The notes beneath the pieces were generated by a model that was given only the letters and a program-made list of their open reading frames with translations, was not told the origin of the DNA and searched no databases. A program made the translations under genes and the position numbers. Of a DNA stretch of 64,000 nt, positions 36,480 to 43,981 are shown piece by piece (the stretch's first letter is position 1; the number at the start of each line of letters is the position of its first letter). Origin of the DNA: Nocardiopsis metallicus (GTDB taxonomy: Bacteria; Actinomycetota; Actinomycetes; Streptosporangiales; Streptosporangiaceae); NCBI RefSeq assembly GCF_014201115.1, contig NZ_JACHDO010000001.1, positions 2,480,001 through 2,544,000 on the forward strand. The letters are read 5' to 3'.

Positions 36480-37249
36480 TAGATCATCTCCTTCAACAAC
36501 TGCCGAGACTGTTCCAAGGGGAGAGCGTCCGCCAACACACGGCGCTCGATCTCAAACAGCCGCTCCAACCCACTGCTCGCGTCGAAGACCACGTTACCGC
36601 TCTGGTGATCAGAGGAAGCCGCTCGTGTCCCATCTTCCAGCCGCACGAGCAACAGCGGGGAAGTCACCCCCAATATGATCCGGGGCGGCGGGACCAGGTG
36701 AAACCGAACTCCGTCATCCATCAACCACTGCAGGCGTTGCACCTGCTCACGACGGATCACTTCGGGGAGCATCGACAGCGCAGCGGCGGGAATTACTGCG
36801 GTGATCTCGGGATTGTTGCGCTCCCTGAGGTATTCGTACCGGTTCGCGCGGAGCGCGACGACGCGCGCGATCTCAGTGGCGGACCACAGAGGCTGCCCCT
36901 CCTTGAAAACCGCCTCCGCGTACAGCGGGCTCTGCAACAACCCGGGAAGCAGGGCAGGAGAGATGCAAGTGATCGCAGTCGCGGCTTCCTGCAGTTTCCC
37001 TGCGTCCAGCATCCAGGGGAGCAGAGCAGACGGAGAGGTATAAAACTCCCATTTTCGGAAAAGTGCACCCTTCAGGCCGAGCGCCTCGTCCAGCTTCAAC
37101 ACGTCCCTGCGGACCGGGACGCTGTGGTCGTTTTCCCAGCGGGAGAGAGTGGAAGCAGAAGTTCCCGCTGCCTTCGCGAGTCCGCGAAGCGTGTAACCTG
37201 CGCGTTTGCGCTCTTTTTTCAGGTATTGTCCAAATTCTTGTTCCACCAT
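36479..37249 (-). CDS. XRE-family regulator with DUF5753 domain
   Basis: A 256-residue protein with an N-terminal XRE HTH (YTLRGLAKAAGTSASTLSRWE) and a C-terminal DUF5753 domain (PALLPGLLQSPLYAEAVF, QVQRLQWLMDDGVRFHLVPP). This is the standard regulator of actinomycete XRE/DUF397 modules, which influence development and antibiotic production. ATG at 37249. A 14-bp palindrome lies 27 bases upstream. Confidence 0.9.
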   Translation of the reverse strand: MVEQEFGQYLKKERKRAGYTLRGLAKAAGTSASTLSRWENDHSVPVRRDVLKLDEALGLKGALFRKWEFYTSPSALLPWMLDAGKLQEAATAITCISPALLPGLLQSPLYAEAVFKEGQPLWSATEIARVVALRANRYEYLRERNNPEITAVIPAAALSMLPEVIRREQVQRLQWLMDDGVRFHLVPPPRIILGVTSPLLLVRLEDGTRAASSDHQSGNVVFDASSGLERLFEIERRVLADALPLEQSRQLLKEMI

Positions 37250-37275
37250 GTTTCAAACGCTACGCAGATTGTTCT

Positions 37276-37289
37276 ACCTAGAACTAGGT
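37276..37289. promoter_or_regulatory. Palindrome in the XRE/BldC-like divergent region
   Basis: ACCTAG-AA-CTAGGT is a perfect 6-bp inverted repeat located between the divergent starts at 37249 and 37349. It may be an autoregulatory site of the XRE protein; a TATAGAT element at about 37301 could be the rightward -10. Confidence 0.4.
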
Positions 37290-37348
37290 CCGCTGGGGTT
37301 ATAGATCACTAACTGTGAAACACGGGCCTCGGGCATGACGCTGGGTTC

Positions 37349-37636
37349 GTGGATGCGAACGGACGCCTTCGGGCACAGCCGAAAACCTCGACCCAACCCC
37401 TCGTGGCTCTGGAGCAGGCCTTCAAGGCACGCCAGCTCCTGACCTACCGGGAGGGCAACACCCTCGTCGTCAACGACCCCTATCTCCGCCAGCGGGTGGA
37501 CGTCACCTGTAACGAAGCGTGGTTCTGCTGGCCCTCTCCGGCGGGAGAACCTAAGTTCGTGGATCGGCACAGCCCCGGGGACGCGGTCGACCAGATCATC
37601 AGGCAGTACGCGGGGATCTACATGGAGGACCGCTGA
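37349..37636 (+). CDS. Hypothetical protein, 95 residues
   Basis: A small protein with ALEQAFKARQLLTYREGNTL, NDPYLRQRVDVTCNEAWFCW and a C-terminal DAVDQIIRQYAGIYMEDR. It starts at GTG 37349. It is immediately coupled to the BldC-like gene (TGATG overlap). This type accompanies XRE/DUF397 loci in actinomycetes; function unknown. Confidence 0.65.
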   Translation: MDANGRLRAQPKTSTQPLVALEQAFKARQLLTYREGNTLVVNDPYLRQRVDVTCNEAWFCWPSPAGEPKFVDRHSPGDAVDQIIRQYAGIYMEDR

Positions 37637-37851
37637 TGATCGAGAGTCGCGAATACCTGATGGACACCGACCCGAGCATGTACCTCACGACCGGGGAGGT
37701 CGCCGTCGTACTGAAAGTCGGCACCACCACCGTCAAGAAGCTCGAGAGCTCCGGCAGGCTCCCCGCCCTGAAGAACCTGCGCGGCTGGCGATACTTCAAC
37801 GCCGGAGACGTCTTCGCCTTCATGGAGGAGCGAGGCAACCCTGAGACCTGA
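37636..37851 (+). CDS. BldC/excisionase-like HTH protein
   Basis: A 71-residue DNA-binding protein of the MerR-like HTH_17 type: MYLTTGEVAVVLKVGTTTVKKLESSGRLPAL, then RGWRYFNAGDVFAFMEE (the first stretch should be read as a helix-turn-helix of two pieces, TTGEVAVVLKVG and TTTVKKLESSGRLP). It is similar in size and layout to BldC and to phage excisionases. No integrase is nearby, so a regulatory role is more likely than excision. Confidence 0.8.
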   Translation: MIESREYLMDTDPSMYLTTGEVAVVLKVGTTTVKKLESSGRLPALKNLRGWRYFNAGDVFAFMEERGNPET

Positions 37852-37873
37852 ACCGGACAGCATCCCCCCGACG

Positions 37874-37899
37874 GGGCGTCACCCATGTGGGTGGCGCCC
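37874..37899 (+). terminator. Hairpin after BldC-like gene
   Basis: Arms GGGCGTCACCCA and TGGGTGGCGCCC (12 bp, one G-U type pair) with a 2-base loop, 22 bases after the stop and followed by TGTTCGTTTG. Confidence 0.7.
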
Positions 37900-37986
37900 T
37901 GTTCGTTTGCCCTCGTCAAAAGCCCGGCATGGGCGATGGGACAGGGGATGTCGACCGGCCAAAGGAGGTTTTGGCGTTACCGACGG

Positions 37987-38014
37987 TTGCAGTGGTGAAT
38001 CACGTTCGTATGAT
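37987..38014 (+). promoter_or_regulatory. Promoter of the ABC binding-protein gene
   Basis: TTGCAG (-35, 37987-37992), 16 bases, TATGAT (-10, 38009-38014). The predicted start point near 38021 falls inside the first of two operator-like repeats. Confidence 0.55.
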
Positions 38015-38016
38015 AT

Positions 38017-38030
38017 TTACCAACCGGTAA
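38017..38030 (+). promoter_or_regulatory. TTACC-N4-GGTAA inverted repeat
   Basis: TTACCAACCGGTAA, perfect 5-bp arms, spanning the predicted transcription start; positioned to block transcription when occupied. Confidence 0.5.
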
Positions 38031-38032
38031 CG

Positions 38033-38044
38033 TACTGGCGAGTA
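38033..38044 (+). promoter_or_regulatory. Shared operator-like motif, site C (ABC binding protein)
   Basis: TACTGGCGAGTA, 2 bases downstream of the TTACC-N4-GGTAA repeat and about 105 bases before the start codon; identical to sites B and D. Confidence 0.55.
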
Positions 38045-38149
38045 GGAAGACCCGCCCCCCGCACCCGCTCCCGAGCTACGAAGCCGCTTTCCCCCACGGG
38101 CCAGACAGGCCTCCCGCTGCGAAGGCACAACCGAGTTCAGGACACCAAC

Positions 38150-39481
38150 ATGCGATCACTGGGAACAGCGGCTGCGGCTCTCGCCGTCGCCCTTCTCGTC
38201 GCCTCGTGCGGCGACCCCGATTCGGCTGACGACGCCACCGCCGCGGACGACGTCACCATGGGGGTCACCGATGACAGCGTCGTCATCGGCACCCACCAGC
38301 CACTCACCGGACCGGCCTCCCCCGGTTTCGTGCACGTCTCCACCGGGGCGAGCGCCGTCTTCGACTACATCAACGACAACGGCGGCATCCACGGTCGGCA
38401 GATCGACTACCGGGTCGAGGACGACGCCTTCGACCCCGCGCAGACCATGGATGTCACGCGCAGCCTGATCGACGACGACGAAATATTCGCCATGCTGGGC
38501 GGGCTGGGCACGCCCACCCACGAGGCGGTCATCAACGACCTCAACGCCGAGGGCATCCCCGACCTGTTCGTCTCCTCCGGGGCCCTGGCCTGGGACCAGC
38601 CCGAGGAGTACCCCTACAGCTACGGCTTCCAGGTGGACTACTCCAAGGAGGCCAAGGTCCAGGGCGCCTACATCGCGGAGAACTTCCCCGGTAAGGACGT
38701 GGGCCTGCTCTACCAGAACGACGACGTCGGCCCCGCCTCGCACTCGGGGATCGAGCAGTATCTGATCGACGACATCGTGGCCTGGGAGTCCTACGACCCC
38801 GGCGTCCCCGAGCTGGAAGGCCAGATCGCCGCGCTGAAGGAATCCGGCGCCGACGTCGCGGTCTGCTACTGCATCCCCGCCTTCCTCGGCCTGGCCATCC
38901 TCAACGCCCAGGCCATCGGCTACGAGCCGCAGTGGGTCGCGCCCAGTTTCGGCGGCGACGTGCAGATCGTCTCCGAACTCATCGCCGAGCACGCCCAGGG
39001 CACCCCCGCCGAGGACGTGCCGCCGGAGGCCTTCACCGACGGCCTCATCATCACCGCGTTCCTCCCGATGGCGGCCCAGACCGACGACCCCTGGACCGCC
39101 TTCTACCGTGAGATCCACGACGAGTACAACGACGGCGCTCCCTTCACCGACACCACGGTGTACGGCATGGTGCAGGCGACCCTGCTCGCCCAGCTCCTCA
39201 TGGAGGTCGGCCCGGACCTGAACCGCGAAACCCTCCGGGAGACCCTGCACGCCCAGGAATGGGCCGGACCGGGCATGGTGCCCTTCGTGGCCACCGAGGA
39301 CGACCACAGCGGCTACGCGGGCGTCATGGTGGTCCAGAACAACGCCGGAGAGAAGCCCGAGATCCTCCAGGAGCCCCGCATCACCGACAGCGACGGCGGG
39401 GAGATCGAGCCCTTCGAGCTGGACCGGCCCACCCCGGACGAGGTCCCGCTCTTCGGCGGCAGTGGTAACGGCAGCGAATAA
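38150..39481 (+). CDS. Branched-chain-amino-acid-type ABC substrate-binding lipoprotein
   Basis: A 443-residue lipoprotein: signal segment LGTAAAALAVALLVASC with lipobox VASC, then a Peripla_BP_6 domain (VIGTHQPLTGPASPGF, YINDNGGIHGRQIDY, GLGTPTHEAVINDLNAEGIP). Members bind amino acids, amides or aromatic/aliphatic acids. No permease or ATPase gene is adjacent, so it is an orphan receptor whose transporter must be elsewhere. ATG at 38150 with CAGGA 8 bases upstream is used; the frame is open further upstream but contains no signal peptide there. Two operator-like repeats in the leader suggest repressor control. Confidence 0.88.
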   Translation: MRSLGTAAAALAVALLVASCGDPDSADDATAADDVTMGVTDDSVVIGTHQPLTGPASPGFVHVSTGASAVFDYINDNGGIHGRQIDYRVEDDAFDPAQTMDVTRSLIDDDEIFAMLGGLGTPTHEAVINDLNAEGIPDLFVSSGALAWDQPEEYPYSYGFQVDYSKEAKVQGAYIAENFPGKDVGLLYQNDDVGPASHSGIEQYLIDDIVAWESYDPGVPELEGQIAALKESGADVAVCYCIPAFLGLAILNAQAIGYEPQWVAPSFGGDVQIVSELIAEHAQGTPAEDVPPEAFTDGLIITAFLPMAAQTDDPWTAFYREIHDEYNDGAPFTDTTVYGMVQATLLAQLLMEVGPDLNRETLRETLHAQEWAGPGMVPFVATEDDHSGYAGVMVVQNNAGEKPEILQEPRITDSDGGEIEPFELDRPTPDEVPLFGGSGNGSE

Positions 39482-39525
39482 CACGCAGCACAAACACCGG
39501 GTGTGCCCGGAACGCCCCCGGTGAA

Positions 39526-39559
39526 GACGGGTGCGGGTCAGTTCTGACCCGCACCCGTC
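39526..39559. terminator. Bidirectional terminator hairpin
   Basis: Perfect 15-bp arms (39526-39540 and 39545-39559) with loop GTTC between the convergent binding-protein and VTT genes; the right arm includes the last codons of the VTT gene. Confidence 0.7.
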
Positions 39560-40197
39560 GCGTTTTTGCGCTTCTTGCGCGAGCGCAGCCACCAGGCCAG
39601 GCCGAGCAGCATGGCCGCCGCCCCGGTGGCCACAGCCACCGGGAAGCCCAGGTCGATCCCGCCGGTGCCGACCAGCACCATCGCGGCGGTGGCGGGCAGC
39701 GACCCGATGGCGGTGCCCAGCACGAACGGCCCGACCGGCAGTCCGGTCAGCCCGAAACCGTAGTTGACCATCTGGTACGGGATCACCGGAATCAGTCGCA
39801 GTTGGATCACCGCGAGCAGGGCCCGGCCGCCGACCAGCCCCTCCAACTGGGTCCGCACGCGTTCGGGGAGCCTGCGGGCGAGCGCGTCACCGGCCACGTA
39901 GCGGGCCACCATGAACTGCACGAACGCGGCCAGCACGCCCCCGGCCAGGGCCAGGACCACCCCCGCGGCCAGGCCGAACAGCAGCCCGCCCGCGATGTTC
40001 AGCGCCGGACGCGGCACCAGCGCCTGCACGGCCAGGGTGTAGGCGGCCAGGTAGACCACCGCGCCCAGGACCCCGGCGTCGGCGGTCCAGGCCCGTACCG
40101 TCTCCAGGTCGGGCCCGTACAGGATCGCCCAGAGCAGCAGGCCGACCCAGCCCGCGAGCAGCGCCCCGCGCCACAGCCAGCCCCACTTCTTGTCCAT
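39538..40197 (-). CDS. VTT-domain (TVP38/TMEM64, DedA-like) membrane protein
   Basis: A 219-residue protein with about six membrane segments. The conserved SNARE-associated/VTT region is visible as LVPRPALNIAGGLLFGLAAG, then RLIPVIPYQMVNYGFGLTGLP and GTAIGSLPATAAMVLVG. The C-terminus is a Lys/Arg-rich tail (RSRKKRKN). Family members have been linked to lipid scrambling or flipping. The start is the ATG at 40197 (MDKKWGWLWRG); the open frame continuing upstream belongs to the frameshifted AI-2E gene and is not part of this protein. Confidence 0.85.
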   Translation of the reverse strand: MDKKWGWLWRGALLAGWVGLLLWAILYGPDLETVRAWTADAGVLGAVVYLAAYTLAVQALVPRPALNIAGGLLFGLAAGVVLALAGGVLAAFVQFMVARYVAGDALARRLPERVRTQLEGLVGGRALLAVIQLRLIPVIPYQMVNYGFGLTGLPVGPFVLGTAIGSLPATAAMVLVGTGGIDLGFPVAVATGAAAMLLGLAWWLRSRKKRKNATGAGQN

Positions 40198-40229
40198 TCG
40201 TCCCAGGCTAGGGCCCTGCTCGGTGTCGT

Positions 40230-41445
40230 TCAGCGCCGCTCCAACCGGGGAAAGACCACCTTCTTCACCACCAGGGTGAGCGCGGCCGCAGTGGAGATCG
40301 CCAGGAGCGCGCCCACCAGCCCCAGCAGGGCGCCGCCGACCAGAGCGGCGGTGATGTTGACCGTGGGGGACCACGTCCACCGCGTGCCGCATCACCCTGG
40401 GCGAGATCACGTAGCTCTCGATCTGCTGGTAGACGAGGAAGAACGCCAGGGTGACCAGCCCCATCCAGGGGTCGCCGATGGCCACGGCCAGGGAGGCCAC
40501 CACCGCGCCGATGGTGGTGCCGACCAGCGGGATCAGCGCGGTCACCGCGACCACCAGGGCCAGGGTGAGCGCGTAGGCCGACCCGATCGCCCACAGGAAC
40601 AGGAAGGCCACCACCCCGCCGAAGGCCGCCACCACCAGCTGACCGGCGATGAAGGCGCCGATCCGCTGGACGATCTCGTCGCCGATCTCCCGGACCCCGT
40701 CCCGGCGCGAGCGCGGCACGAAGCGGTAGGAGACGTTCATGATGCCGGGCAGCGAGGCCATGAAGAACAGCGTCAGGATCAGCACCGTGAAGGTCGCGAA
40801 CAGGGAGTTGAACACCACCTGTCCGACCCCGACCAGGCCGCCGAAGATCTGCTGGCCGAAGTCGTCCCCGGTCAGCATGGCCTCGACCCGGTCCAGCACG
40901 TCGTAACGCTGGTCCAGGTCGCGGAAGAACGCGGAGTTCTGCAGGCGGTCGAAGGCGGTCGGCAGGTTCGCGGCGAAGGAGCTGACCTGCTCGGTCAGCG
41001 GCGGGATGATCGCCCACACGAACACTGCCAGGAAGCCGAGCATCGCCAGGCAGACGGTCACGATCGCCGCCCAGCGCGGCAGCCGCAGCCGTCGCAGGGA
41101 CTCGATCACCGGGTTGAGGCCGATGGCGAGGAAGAGCGCCACCAGGATGTAGACGAGCACCGCCCGCACGCTGATCAGGGCGTTCACCAGCAGCCAGGCG
41201 ACCAGGACGCCGAGCGCGCCGACGAAGCCCACCAGGAAGTAGTTGGGGCGGTTCGGTCCGCCGCCGCTCAGCCAGCGCAGCGGGTTCTCACCGGCGCCGG
41301 CGCCTCCGGGGGCCGGGATGGGCCCGGTCTGCTCCTTCTCGGGTCCGGCTGCCGGGCCCTGCGGGGGCGCGACGGCCTTGGGCTCTCCAGTGTTCCCGGT
41401 GTTCCCGGTGTTCCCGGTGTCGGCCGCCTCCTTCCCGACCGTCAC
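40230..41445 (-). pseudogene. AI-2E-family (PerM-like) transporter gene with a single-base frameshift
   Basis: The 5' part encodes a normal AI-2E exporter-family protein (membrane helices, then IVTVCLAMLGFLAVFVWAIIPP and YQQIESYVISPRVMRHAVDV). At about residue 360 the frame breaks: a run of five C (five G on the plus strand, 40365-40369) is one base too long. Reading on with four C restores the expected ending PTVNITAALVGGALLGLVGA, then a stop at 40230. Without correction the frame runs into the VTT gene, creating a false 635-residue fusion. The GTG start (41445) overlaps the kinase stop by 4 bases. It could be a sequencing error or a genuine inactivation; another intact AI-2E gene is at 52385. 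Confidence 0.8.
41392..41418 (-). repeat. Three exact 9-bp tandem repeats
   Basis: GTTCCCGGT repeated three times on the plus strand (41392-41400, 41401-41409, 41410-41418), encoding Asn-Thr-Gly repeats at the N-terminus of the AI-2E gene. In-frame unit length means copy-number change would be tolerated. Confidence 0.85.
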
Positions 41446-42872
41446 CGGTCCTGCTCGGAGGGCGGGTTCGACGGGTCGGGCAGGCGCAGGACGAACAGCG
41501 CGCCGCCGAGCAGGTCGCTGTGCCCGGCGACCAGAGTGCCCCCGTAGGCCTGCACGATCTCCCGGGAGATGGGCAGCCCCAGCCCGCTGCCGCCCGGGTC
41601 GCGTTCCCTGGACTCCGGGAGCCGGGAGAAGCGCTCGAAGACCCGCTCGCGGTCCTTGACGGGGATGCCCGAGCCGTCGTCGTGGACCTCCACCACGGCG
41701 GCGCCCTGGTGGTGCTGGACGATGATGTCGATGCGGCCGTTGGCGTGGCGTTCGGCGTTGGCCACGAGGTTGGTCAGCACCCGGACCACACGGAGCCGGT
41801 TGACGTAGGCGTACACCGGACCGGAGGTGTGCACGAGCACCTCGGCCGACCCGCGTCTGCCGGAGAACTCCCCCTCGGCCAGGTCGGACAGGTCGACCTT
41901 CTCGCGCTTCATCGCGACGTCGGTGTCCAGGCGGGCCAGCTCCAGGAGGTCGGAGACGATGTTCTCCAGCCGTTCGGTGTCGGACAGCAGCCCGGTCAGG
42001 AGCCGTTCCCGCGCGCGCTGGTCGGGTTCGGGGTCGGAGAGTTCGACCTCCAGTTTGGTGCGCATGCCCGCGATGGGGTTGCGCAACTCGTGGGAGGCGT
42101 CGGAGACGAAGCGGCGCTGGCGGGTGACCGCCTCCTCCAGTCGGGCCAGGCTGGAGTTGGCGGTGCGGGCCAGGTGGGCGATCTCGTCGTCGCTCTTGGG
42201 CACGGGCAGCCTCCGGTGCAGATCGCTGACGGACAACCGGTCCATTTCGGCGCTGATCTGCTCCACCGGGCGTAGTGCGCGCCCCACCCCGTACCAGATG
42301 ATGATCCCGGTACCGAAGAGCAGGGCCACCGAGGTCCCCAGCAGTACCATCTCCAGGACGTTCTCGGCCAGGATCAGCGGCGTGCGGGTGGCCGCGAGCA
42401 CCAGGACGTCGTCCCCGTAGGCGGAACCGGTGACCGCGTATCCCACCACCTGGAAGCAGTCTCCGCTCTGGTCTCCCGCGACCATTCCGCAGGTGATGTC
42501 ATCCAACCGAAAATCGCCGGGTTCCGGATCGTGCTCGGTCAGGGGCGGGACACCGCGGAGGGTGTCGCTGGCGGCCAGGACCTCGTCGGTCTGCCAGTCG
42601 ATCACCTGGAAGCGCGTGATGGGTTCGTAGGCGGGGATCGGACCGTCGTAACGCTCCGTCATGATGTGATCCACCACGTGTCGCGCACCCTCCGCGGCCC
42701 GCTCCCGCAGCTGGCTCAGGGTGAGTTCGCGGATCAGCAGGGCGGCGGCGGTAAGGGCCACACAGAGGACCAGCGCAAGCATGGCGACGGCTCCGGCGGT
42801 GACCCGGGCACGGATAGTGCGCGGACGCAGGGCGCGCCATGGTCCCCGGGATCGTTCCTGCCGTTCTGCCAC
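41442..42872 (-). CDS. Sensor histidine kinase (HAMP-HisKA-HATPase), orphan
   Basis: A 476-residue membrane kinase. Helix 1 is about residues 26-47, the extracytoplasmic sensor 50-165, helix 2 about 172-195, then HAMP, a HisKA domain with His261 in VSDASHELRNPIAG, and HATPase_c with NLVANAERHA, DDGSGIP and GGSGLGLPISREIV. The GTG at 42872 (VAERQERSR) is used; the frame is open further upstream but rich in Arg/Cys and implausible. Usually the response-regulator gene precedes such a kinase, but none is here. The AI-2E gene starts on its stop codon, so their expression is coupled. Confidence 0.85.
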   Translation of the reverse strand: MAERQERSRGPWRALRPRTIRARVTAGAVAMLALVLCVALTAAALLIRELTLSQLRERAAEGARHVVDHIMTERYDGPIPAYEPITRFQVIDWQTDEVLAASDTLRGVPPLTEHDPEPGDFRLDDITCGMVAGDQSGDCFQVVGYAVTGSAYGDDVLVLAATRTPLILAENVLEMVLLGTSVALLFGTGIIIWYGVGRALRPVEQISAEMDRLSVSDLHRRLPVPKSDDEIAHLARTANSSLARLEEAVTRQRRFVSDASHELRNPIAGMRTKLEVELSDPEPDQRARERLLTGLLSDTERLENIVSDLLELARLDTDVAMKREKVDLSDLAEGEFSGRRGSAEVLVHTSGPVYAYVNRLRVVRVLTNLVANAERHANGRIDIIVQHHQGAAVVEVHDDGSGIPVKDRERVFERFSRLPESRERDPGGSGLGLPISREIVQAYGGTLVAGHSDLLGGALFVLRLPDPSNPPSEQDR

Positions 42873-42995
42873 CCCACCATTGTTACTCAGGGCAATAAAA
42901 AACTGTCGAATTACCTCCGGTGTGGCGACCGAAGTACCGGAACGGGGACAAGATCCCGATCCGGACGATTCACCCCTTCCGCACCGAGGAAGGCT

Positions 42996-43043
42996 GAAAC
43001 AGCCGCGGAAACAGCCACCGAAACAGCCGTTGCGGAAACAGCG
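42996..43043. repeat. Short direct repeats GAAACAGCC
   Basis: GAAACAGCC occurs at 42996, 43008 and 43020 (exact 12-base period), with a fourth variant GAAACAGCG at 43035. It lies between the kinase start and a terminator hairpin, outside coding sequence. Confidence 0.75.
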
Positions 43044-43056
43044 GGACCGGAAGCGG

Positions 43057-43090
43057 CGAGGGCCGCACGGGCTATTCCGTGCGGCCCTCG
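43057..43090 (-). terminator. Hairpin after the TIGR03943 gene
   Basis: Perfect 14-bp arms CGAGGGCCGCACGG and CCGTGCGGCCCTCG with loop GCTATT, 12 bases after the stop of the minus-strand gene ending at 43103. Confidence 0.75.
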
Positions 43091-43102
43091 TCCGGGGTGT
43101 TC

Positions 43103-43981
43103 CTATTCGTACGGTTCCGGCGGATTGGTGACCTCGGTGACCGAAAGGGTCTCCATCTCGTGCTGGGCGACCTCGTACAGGTCGCCCTCCGGCTCCACCC
43201 AGGTGCCGCGCACCTGCCACCAGGTGTCGGCCTCCGGCGCCGGGTGGTCGGTGATCAGGATCTTGTTGACCACCGCGTCCGCGGCGCAGCAGGCCATCTG
43301 GAGCCGGGCCAGGTACCAGCCCTCCCCGTCCTGTACGGGCACGGCGAAGCCGGTCAGCTCGACCTCGCGGCCGGCCATCTCCCGGTTCTCGTCCACCCAG
43401 GCCCGCAGGACGAACTGCTGGATGTCCAGCTCGACCACGTCGCCGGGGGCGGCGTCGGTGAGGTTGTCGCTGAATCTGGAGGAAGCGCGGTCGTCCCGGG
43501 GCGGCGGACCGGACGAGCCGCCGGTGCTCTCCACCGTGTACGACCCCAGCGCGGGCGGCGCGATCACGAACACCGCGACCACCGGCAGCAGGAGCAGCCA
43601 GGCCACGCGCGGGGCCCGCGAGTGGTCGTGGCCGTGGTCGTGCCCGGAACCGCCGCCGTACTCCGCGGCGGCCCGGTCCAGCTCGGAGCGGTCCGAGCCG
43701 CCCTCGTGCGGCTCGTGGGCCTCGACAGAGGCGGCCACGGTTCTGTGCTCCTCGGCGGCGTCCTCGGGGACCGCGGGCTCCTCGTCCAGCGCCTGGCCCT
43801 CGCCGCGCACCTCGGCCGTGATCACCAGGGCGCCGAGCACGACCATGACCACACCGGCGGCGATCAGGAAGGGCCCGAAGGCCCCCTTGACCCAGTTCAG
43901 GTACAGGTCGGTGGGGATCGTCGCGGTCAGCGCAGCGGCGCCGAGCAGAACGAGCGTGAGCCCCTGAGCGATGCGGTTCAA
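43103..43981 (-). CDS. TIGR03943-family (DUF1980, YcgQ-like) protein
   Basis: A 292-residue membrane protein. Two N-terminal helices (LTLVLLGAAALTATIP; LIAAGVVMVVLGALVI), a His/Asp-rich linker (GHDHGHDHS near residue 110) that could bind metal, a third helix, and a C-terminal domain with LTGFAVPVQDGEGWYLARLQMACCAAD (the AxCCAAD signature is clear). The TTG start overlaps the permease stop (TTGA), so the two genes are coupled. The pair corresponds to B. subtilis YcgQ-YcgR type membrane proteins; with the Zur-type box upstream, a role in zinc or metal homeostasis is inferred. Confidence 0.83.
   Translation of the reverse strand: MNRIAQGLTLVLLGAAALTATIPTDLYLNWVKGAFGPFLIAAGVVMVVLGALVITAEVRGEGQALDEEPAVPEDAAEEHRTVAASVEAHEPHEGGSDRSELDRAAAEYGGGSGHDHGHDHSRAPRVAWLLLLPVVAVFVIAPPALGSYTVESTGGSSGPPPRDDRASSRFSDNLTDAAPGDVVELDIQQFVLRAWVDENREMAGREVELTGFAVPVQDGEGWYLARLQMACCAADAVVNKILITDHPAPEADTWWQVRGTWVEPEGDLYEVAQHEMETLSVTEVTNPPEPYE

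Noticed and set aside
39538..41445. An apparent 635-residue protein joining an AI-2E exporter to a VTT domain
   Set aside because: The junction (HGQHHRRSGRRRPAGAG and following) is out-of-frame translation; a one-base correction restores the family ending, and the VTT gene has its own ATG.
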